Below, piece by piece: positions 59,951 to 64,000 of a stretch of DNA of 64,000 bases. Origin of the DNA: DASPHG01 sp035629775 (lineage in GTDB: Bacteria; Actinomycetota; Thermoleophilia; Solirubrobacterales; Thermoleophilaceae); NCBI GenBank assembly GCA_035629775.1, contig DASPHG010000046.1, positions 28,856 through 92,855 on the forward strand. The letters are read 5' to 3'. Numbering within the stretch: the first letter of the stretch is position 1; each line of letters begins with the position of its first letter. Made by a program: the position numbers and the translations under genes. The notes under the pieces were generated by a model that worked only from the letters and a program-made list of their open reading frames with translations, was not told where the DNA came from and searched no databases.

Positions 59951-60604
59951 CTAGTAGGGCGGCAGGTCCGCGTACCAGTCCCCGAGCGACCGGAATGCGC
60001 GCCAGAAGGACCGCTTCGCGCCCTCGTCGTCGAGCGACGCGTCGATGTCCGGCACGAAGAGGGCGTCGCACATCGGCGTCAGGCGCTGGATCTCGCCCGG
60101 CGTTCCCTCGACGGGGCGGCCGAGCGGCACGCCGAGCTCGTTCAGCTCGACGCGGGCGTCCTCGCCCATCACCACGACAATCCGCGGCTGCACGACCGCG
60201 ATCTCCTCGAGGACGCGTGCCTTGCACTCGGGCGCGGCGAGGTCGGTGTCGGCGACCGGGCACTTCACGAAGACCGTGCCGTAGACCGTCAGCGGGTCGA
60301 TACCCAGCCGCTTGAAGCTCTTCATCAGCGCCCCGCCGGCGCGGCCGTAGAACGCGACGCCCTCCTCGATCTCCGCCGGGCGTGGCGCATGCTTCAGCAG
60401 GAGGATGTCCGCCTGCGGATGGCCCGAGCCGAGGACGGGCATGAGGTTCCCGCGCGGGCACAGGTCGCACTCCTGGATATCGCGCGTCAACTGGTTGAGC
60501 TCGCGGATCGCGCGCTCGAGGTACTTCTCTCGGATCTCGTCGTCTGTCGCCGGCACCGCCTCTGCGGATTTCGCCCGGCCGGGGTCGGCTCCTTTTCCGT
60601 GCAC
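59951..60604 (-). CDS. Degenerate family 4-like uracil-DNA glycosylase
   Basis: This 217-aa protein has the Fe-S Cys pattern (CDLC at about residue 46; a C-x11-C pair in KCPVADTDLAAPEC) and the overall family 4/5 uracil-DNA glycosylase plan. The first active-site motif GEAPGxxE is here KHAPRPAE, and the second motif with HPA is FVPDIDAS. Both catalytic sites are therefore changed. It may be inactive or have a new role. GTG 60604 begins 2 bp after the stop of the glycosyltransferase-PHP gene. Confidence 0.8.
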   Translation of the reverse strand: MHGKGADPGRAKSAEAVPATDDEIREKYLERAIRELNQLTRDIQECDLCPRGNLMPVLGSGHPQADILLLKHAPRPAEIEEGVAFYGRAGGALMKSFKRLGIDPLTVYGTVFVKCPVADTDLAAPECKARVLEEIAVVQPRIVVVMGEDARVELNELGVPLGRPVEGTPGEIQRLTPMCDALFVPDIDASLDDEGAKRSFWRAFRSLGDWYADLPPY

Positions 60605-60606
60605 CG

Positions 60607-62475
60607 CTACTTGCCGCGGCGACGGCCCTTCGGCCCCTTCGTCTGGATGAACTTGAGCGCCTGGACGTAGAGCAGGCTCTGCTTGCGCCGGATGATGTCC
60701 GCCTCGCGCAGCGACTCGAGGAACTCCTCGGGCCCGTCGAAGTCGCGCATCCTGATCTTCACCGAGCCAAGCCCCTGCGCCACGTGGCTGTCGGAGCCCG
60801 CGCCCGCAACGATCCGGTACTTGGCGGCGAACCGGGCGGCCTCCTCGTTGAAGGACGAGATCGCGACGCGCGGGTTGAAGACCTCGATCGCGTCTATGTC
60901 CTCGACGATGTCAAGCATGTGCTCGTAGTCCGGCACGGAGTGCATACGGTCAAAGGGATGGGGCACGTAGACCAGCCCCCCCTGACGGCGGATCTCGGCG
61001 ATCGTGTCGGCGAGTGACATGCCGCGCTCGATCTTCTCCTTGATGAAGAGCCCGATCACCTCGCCCTGGTCGGCGGTCTTCACCTCCTCGGCGACGATCA
61101 CCTTGATCCCGTTCGCGCGCTCGGCCGCCGCGAGCGCACCGGAGATCTCGTTGTGGTCGGTGACAGCGATCGCCCCGAGGCCGGCCGCCTTCGCCGATTC
61201 CAGCAGCACGTCGACCGGGGTGGCGCAGTCGTGCGAGTGGTCCGTGTGCATGTGGAGGTCCACGTGGATGTGCTCGCGTGTCGCGAGCCGTTTCCGCACC
61301 GCGGGCGCGCCGTCGGGGTCGTGCCGACGCGCGGCCACGCGTCGGTAGACGGCCTCGATCCGGTCCGCGGTGGCCTTCCATTCGAGCTCGGCGTGTGCCG
61401 CCCGTCCGCGGTCGTGGAGGCGCTCGCGCAGCGTGGGGTCGGCGACGAGGCGCTGGAGCTGGGCGGCGAGCGTCTCCGCATCGCGCGGTTCGAACAGCAG
61501 GCCCCGCTCCCCCTCGTCGAGCGCCTCCTCATATGCCGGCAGCCGCGCCGCCACCGGCACGGCGCCTCCGGCGATCGCGCGCAGCACGTACTGGGGTGCC
61601 GGGGCGACGCCGCCCGAGCTCGCCACCGCGATGTCGGCGCGCGCCAAATGCTGCGCCTCCGACCCCTCCGCCGGCCCGGCGAGGGTGACGCGCTGGCGCA
61701 GGCCGCGCGGCAGCGTGACCGACCCGAGGTCGTTCGGCAGCCGCGACCAGATCGTCGCGTGCCAGGGGAGGGTCGCCGGCAGCCGGCGCAGCGCACGGAG
61801 GAAGGTGCGGAGCGCCGCGCGCTCCTCCTCCATCGAGAAGAGGATGTCCACCATCTCCCGGCCGGGCTGCGATGCGCGTTCGGCGAGGTCGGCCCCCGGC
61901 GTGATCACCTCGTAGTCGCCGGGGAAGTGCCGGCAGACCAGGTCGCGCGTCGCCCGGAAGCTGGCCGTGCGCGCATCGAGGCGTCCGAAGAAGAGCTCGA
62001 CGAATCTCCGCGCGACCTGCGTCGAGAGGACGCGCTCCGTCGCGGAGTGGAACGTCCCCACGTTGAGCGCGCGCGAGTGGCGTAGCGCGGCGGAGGACGC
62101 GCTGGGAGCGAACGGCTCGTGGACGTGCACGAAGTCGAACGGCGCGCTCTCGAAGAGCGCCTCGATCGTCCGCGACACGTCGATCGGCAGGGATACGGCG
62201 CCGCCACGTCGGCCGCGGACGCTCTGGCCGACGCCGAGCACCTGCGCGCACCCCTCGCTTGCGAACACGCACTCCGGGTCCTCGCGGCAGCCGCGGATCA
62301 GCGCCCGCGAGTCGCGTACGAGCTGGCGGGATTCGGAGGGAGCGACCACGACGACCCGGTGGCCGCGCGCGCACAGCTCGTCCGAGACGCGCTCGACGAA
62401 GCGGTTTACCTCGTGGTGCTCCTCCCAGGCATACGGCGTGACCTGGGCGATGGAGAAGCTCTCCGGCGGCGTCAC
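60607..62475 (-). CDS. GT-B glycosyltransferase (GT4-like) fused to PHP phosphoesterase
   Basis: This 622-aa protein has an N-terminal GT4-like region (about residues 1-385: IAQVTPYAWEEHHEVNRFVERV, VHVHEPFAPSAS, GTFHSATERVL). In this part the EX7E donor motif is not recognisable and the second Glu is Arg (LRAIAGGAVPVAA). A C-terminal PHP domain (about 403-600) keeps all metal ligands: HVDLHMHTDHS, TDHNE, PHPFDR and GSDSH. Ino1 lies 11 bp upstream on the same strand and a PIP-synthase-like gene beyond that, so a role in inositol-lipid or glycan-inositol metabolism is inferred. The start GTG 62475 lies inside a hairpin and lacks a Shine-Dalgarno site. Confidence 0.85.
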   Translation of the reverse strand: MTPPESFSIAQVTPYAWEEHHEVNRFVERVSDELCARGHRVVVVAPSESRQLVRDSRALIRGCREDPECVFASEGCAQVLGVGQSVRGRRGGAVSLPIDVSRTIEALFESAPFDFVHVHEPFAPSASSAALRHSRALNVGTFHSATERVLSTQVARRFVELFFGRLDARTASFRATRDLVCRHFPGDYEVITPGADLAERASQPGREMVDILFSMEEERAALRTFLRALRRLPATLPWHATIWSRLPNDLGSVTLPRGLRQRVTLAGPAEGSEAQHLARADIAVASSGGVAPAPQYVLRAIAGGAVPVAARLPAYEEALDEGERGLLFEPRDAETLAAQLQRLVADPTLRERLHDRGRAAHAELEWKATADRIEAVYRRVAARRHDPDGAPAVRKRLATREHIHVDLHMHTDHSHDCATPVDVLLESAKAAGLGAIAVTDHNEISGALAAAERANGIKVIVAEEVKTADQGEVIGLFIKEKIERGMSLADTIAEIRRQGGLVYVPHPFDRMHSVPDYEHMLDIVEDIDAIEVFNPRVAISSFNEEAARFAAKYRIVAGAGSDSHVAQGLGSVKIRMRDFDGPEEFLESLREADIIRRKQSLLYVQALKFIQTKGPKGRRRGK

Positions 62476-62485
62476 GCCGCCGGAG
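62461..62485. promoter_or_regulatory. 11-bp perfect hairpin covering a start codon
   Basis: CTCCGGCGGCG (62461-62471) pairs with CGCCGCCGGAG (62475-62485) around TCA. It sits right after the Ino1 stop and contains the GTG start of the next gene. It may act as a terminator or hold the start codon closed. Confidence 0.65.
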
Positions 62486-62486
62486 G

Positions 62487-63674
62487 CTACGCCGTTTCCT
62501 TGACCTTGACCTTCGCGCCGCCCGGCAGCTTCGGAGCGCCGCCGTACTGCGCGATGAAGTCCTCGGTGTCCTGGCGCGCGACCGGGTCGGGAACCTGGAC
62601 CGGCGGGGACTTCATGAGGTACGAGCTCGGCGCCTCGAGCGGGCCGCCGAGGCCGTGGTTCAGGGCGATCTTGCAACAGCGCACGGCGTCGGTGACGATG
62701 CCGGCCGAGTTGGGGGAGTCCCAGACCTCGAGCTTCATCTCCACGTTCAGCGGGACGTCGCCGAACGACTGGCCCTCGACGCGGATGTGCGCCCACTTGC
62801 GGTCGGTCAGCCACGGCACGTAGTCCGACGGGCCGATGTACACGTCGTCCGCGGGCAGCTCGTGGTCCATGATCGACGTGACCGCGTTGGTCTTCGAGAT
62901 CTTCTTGGACTCCAGGCGCTCGCGCTCGAGCATGTTGTAGAAGTCCATGTTGCCGCCGACGTTCAGCTGCGACGTGCGCAGCATCTTCACGCCGCGGTCG
63001 TGGAACAGGCGGGCGAGCGTGCGGTGCACGATGGTGGCGCCGACCTGCGACTTGATGTCGTCGCCGACGATCGGCAGGCCCTTCTTGATGAAGCGATCGT
63101 TCCAGTACTTCTCGCGGGCGATGAAGACGGGGATGCAGTTCACGAAGCCGCAGCCGGCCTCGAGGACCTGCTCGACGTACCACTTGGTCGCCTGCTCCGA
63201 GCCGACCGGCAGGTAACAGACGAGCACGTCCGCCTTGGTCTCCTTGAGGATCCCGACGATGTCAGCGGTCGGGCCCGGGGCCTTGGTGATCTTCTGCTTG
63301 AGGTACTTGCCGAGGCCGTCGTGGGTCATCCCGCGATGGACCTTCACGCCGAGCTTCGCGGGGACGTCCTCGGCGAAGCGCATCGTGTTGTTCTGGCCGG
63401 ACCAGATCGCCTCGCCGAGGTCCTTGCCGACCTTGTCCGAGTCGATGTCGAACGCGGCGGTGAACTCGATGTCGCGGACGTGGTAGCCACCGAGGTCCGT
63501 GTGCATCAGGCCGGGGACGGGCTCGTCGGGGCTTGCGTCCTTGTAGAAGTGGACGCCCTGGACGAACGCCGAGGCGCAGTTGCCGACGCCGATGATGGCG
63601 ACGCGGACCTTGTCCTGCTGGCGGCCGGCGCCGTTGGGGGAGGCGCCGTTGCCGGCGCCGTTGGTGGTACTCAC
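62487..63674 (-). CDS. Inositol-3-phosphate (myo-inositol-1-phosphate) synthase
   Basis: This 395-aa enzyme converts glucose-6-phosphate to inositol phosphate using NAD. Motifs: VAIIGVGNCASAFVQGV, ADVLVCYLPVGSEQATKWYVEQ, NCIPVFIA, GDDIKSQVGATIVHRTL (catalytic Lys), LNVGGNMDFYNML, SKTNAVTSIM and DSPNSAGIVTDAVRCCKI. An N-terminal Asn/Gly-rich extension precedes the NAD domain. GTG 63674 is used; GGAGG is upstream. The next gene on the strand is the GT4-PHP fusion. Confidence 0.95.
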   Translation of the reverse strand: MSTTNGAGNGASPNGAGRQQDKVRVAIIGVGNCASAFVQGVHFYKDASPDEPVPGLMHTDLGGYHVRDIEFTAAFDIDSDKVGKDLGEAIWSGQNNTMRFAEDVPAKLGVKVHRGMTHDGLGKYLKQKITKAPGPTADIVGILKETKADVLVCYLPVGSEQATKWYVEQVLEAGCGFVNCIPVFIAREKYWNDRFIKKGLPIVGDDIKSQVGATIVHRTLARLFHDRGVKMLRTSQLNVGGNMDFYNMLERERLESKKISKTNAVTSIMDHELPADDVYIGPSDYVPWLTDRKWAHIRVEGQSFGDVPLNVEMKLEVWDSPNSAGIVTDAVRCCKIALNHGLGGPLEAPSSYLMKSPPVQVPDPVARQDTEDFIAQYGGAPKLPGGAKVKVKETA

Positions 63675-63703
63675 GTTTCTTCTTGCCTCCTGGTCAACAA
63701 GCT

Positions 63704-63720
63704 CGGGGCACAGAACCCCG
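63704..63720 (-). terminator. Weak hairpin after the PIP-synthase-like gene
   Basis: CGGGG (63704-63708) pairs with CCCCG (63716-63720) around CACAGAA, just downstream of the minus-strand stop at 63735-63737. The stem is short. Confidence 0.4.
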
Positions 63721-63734
63721 CAGGCCCCAAGGGG

Positions 63735-64000
63735 TTACGTACCCTTGAGCGCCGCGCGCACATGGAAGATGCGCTGGAAGACGGTGACGATGCTCAGGAC
63801 GGCCAAGACGTACACGGCCGGCTCGAGCAACGCGAAGTCACCAAGTGAAGCACCCTTGGCGAAGAGCAACCCGATGGAGAGGATCACGACCCTCACCGCC
63901 CGGGGCGCGATCCCCACGTCTCCTGTTACCCCCAAAGCCTCCGCACGAGCGCGTGTGTAGGAGACCATGACGGAAGCCAGCACCGCGATGACGGTGGCCG
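63735..64000 (-). CDS. CDP-alcohol phosphatidyltransferase, PIP-synthase-like (5' part outside window)
   Basis: The visible C-terminal 87 or so codons read ATVIAVLASVMVSYTRARAEALGVTGDVGIAPRAVRVVILSIG, then hydrophobic helices to HVRAALKGT. SYTRARAEALG...GIAPR is the conserved end of actinobacterial CDP-alcohol phosphatidyltransferases such as PgsA1. In that family the substrate is CDP-diacylglycerol plus inositol-1-phosphate. The catalytic CDP-alcohol motif is beyond the window edge. The neighbour Ino1 makes the inositol phosphate, which supports the assignment. Confidence 0.78.
   Translation of the reverse strand, partial: ATVIAVLASVMVSYTRARAEALGVTGDVGIAPRAVRVVILSIGLLFAKGASLGDFALLEPAVYVLAVLSIVTVFQRIFHVRAALKGT

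Noticed and set aside
62476..63183. Upstream extension of the GT4-PHP frame, antisense-like to Ino1
   Set aside because: The 5' part lies within Ino1 in another frame and lacks glycosyltransferase motifs.
1..64000. Mobile element or prophage
   Set aside because: No transposase, integrase, terminal repeats or composition break was seen; tRNA genes have no flanking att duplication that I could find.

Overview
The window is a very GC-rich, gene-dense bacterial chromosome segment. I read it as a high-GC actinobacterium, most likely class Thermoleophilia / order Solirubrobacterales. The evidence is a secreted collagen-like protein with the N-terminal motif common in that group, an inositol phospholipid locus (PIP-synthase-like gene, Ino1, glycosyltransferase), many GTG/TTG starts, and no plasmid, phage or IS genes. 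The lineage is an inference; the gene calls do not depend on it. There is no CRISPR array, rRNA, transposase or integrase.

Layout. 0-1.3 kb: adenylate cyclase/ATPase cut by the left edge. 1.3-7.4 kb: surface polysaccharide genes (two GT2 enzymes, a NeuD-type acyltransferase, a PQQ-propeller protein, an initiating sugar-phosphate transferase) interrupted by alanine dehydrogenase. 7.4-18.5 kb: cell-wall and envelope genes (PGRP amidase, lytic transglycosylase, MreB), an ECF sigma factor fused to an anti-sigma-like tail, and an RTX-repeat secreted protein. 18.5-29.5 kb: accessory secreted proteins, including a TolB-propeller/CSLREA/metzincin protease, then a tandem pair of FMN hydroxyacid oxidases whose second member looks catalytically dead. 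29.6-34.3 kb: two tRNA-Ala genes, a diguanylate cyclase and glutamate dehydrogenase. 34.3-53.7 kb: a metabolic neighbourhood holding lipoate synthesis (lipB, lipA), pyruvate dehydrogenase E1a/E1b/E2, lipoamide dehydrogenase, thiE and a TPP-riboswitch thiOSG operon, so enzyme and cofactors (lipoate, TPP) lie together, with three NDP-sugar genes inserted. 53.7-59.5 kb: cupredoxin, argF, a nuclease/phosphatase, a histone-tail-like protein, a HEAGH peptidase and an RNA m5U methyltransferase. 59.3-64 kb: a minus-strand run of inositol lipid genes (PIP-synthase-like, Ino1, glycosyltransferase-PHP fusion), a degenerate uracil-DNA glycosylase and small proteins.

The most interesting candidate system is the 60.6-64 kb cluster: a predicted PIP synthase C-terminus, Ino1, and a GT-B glycosyltransferase fused to an intact PHP phosphoesterase. 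It could supply the phosphatase step expected between PIP and PI (or in mycothiol synthesis). Also notable: nine of thirteen convergent protein-gene pairs overlap at their 3' ends, six of them through an identical CTAG where both genes stop, while the four pairs with a gap each contain a hairpin.
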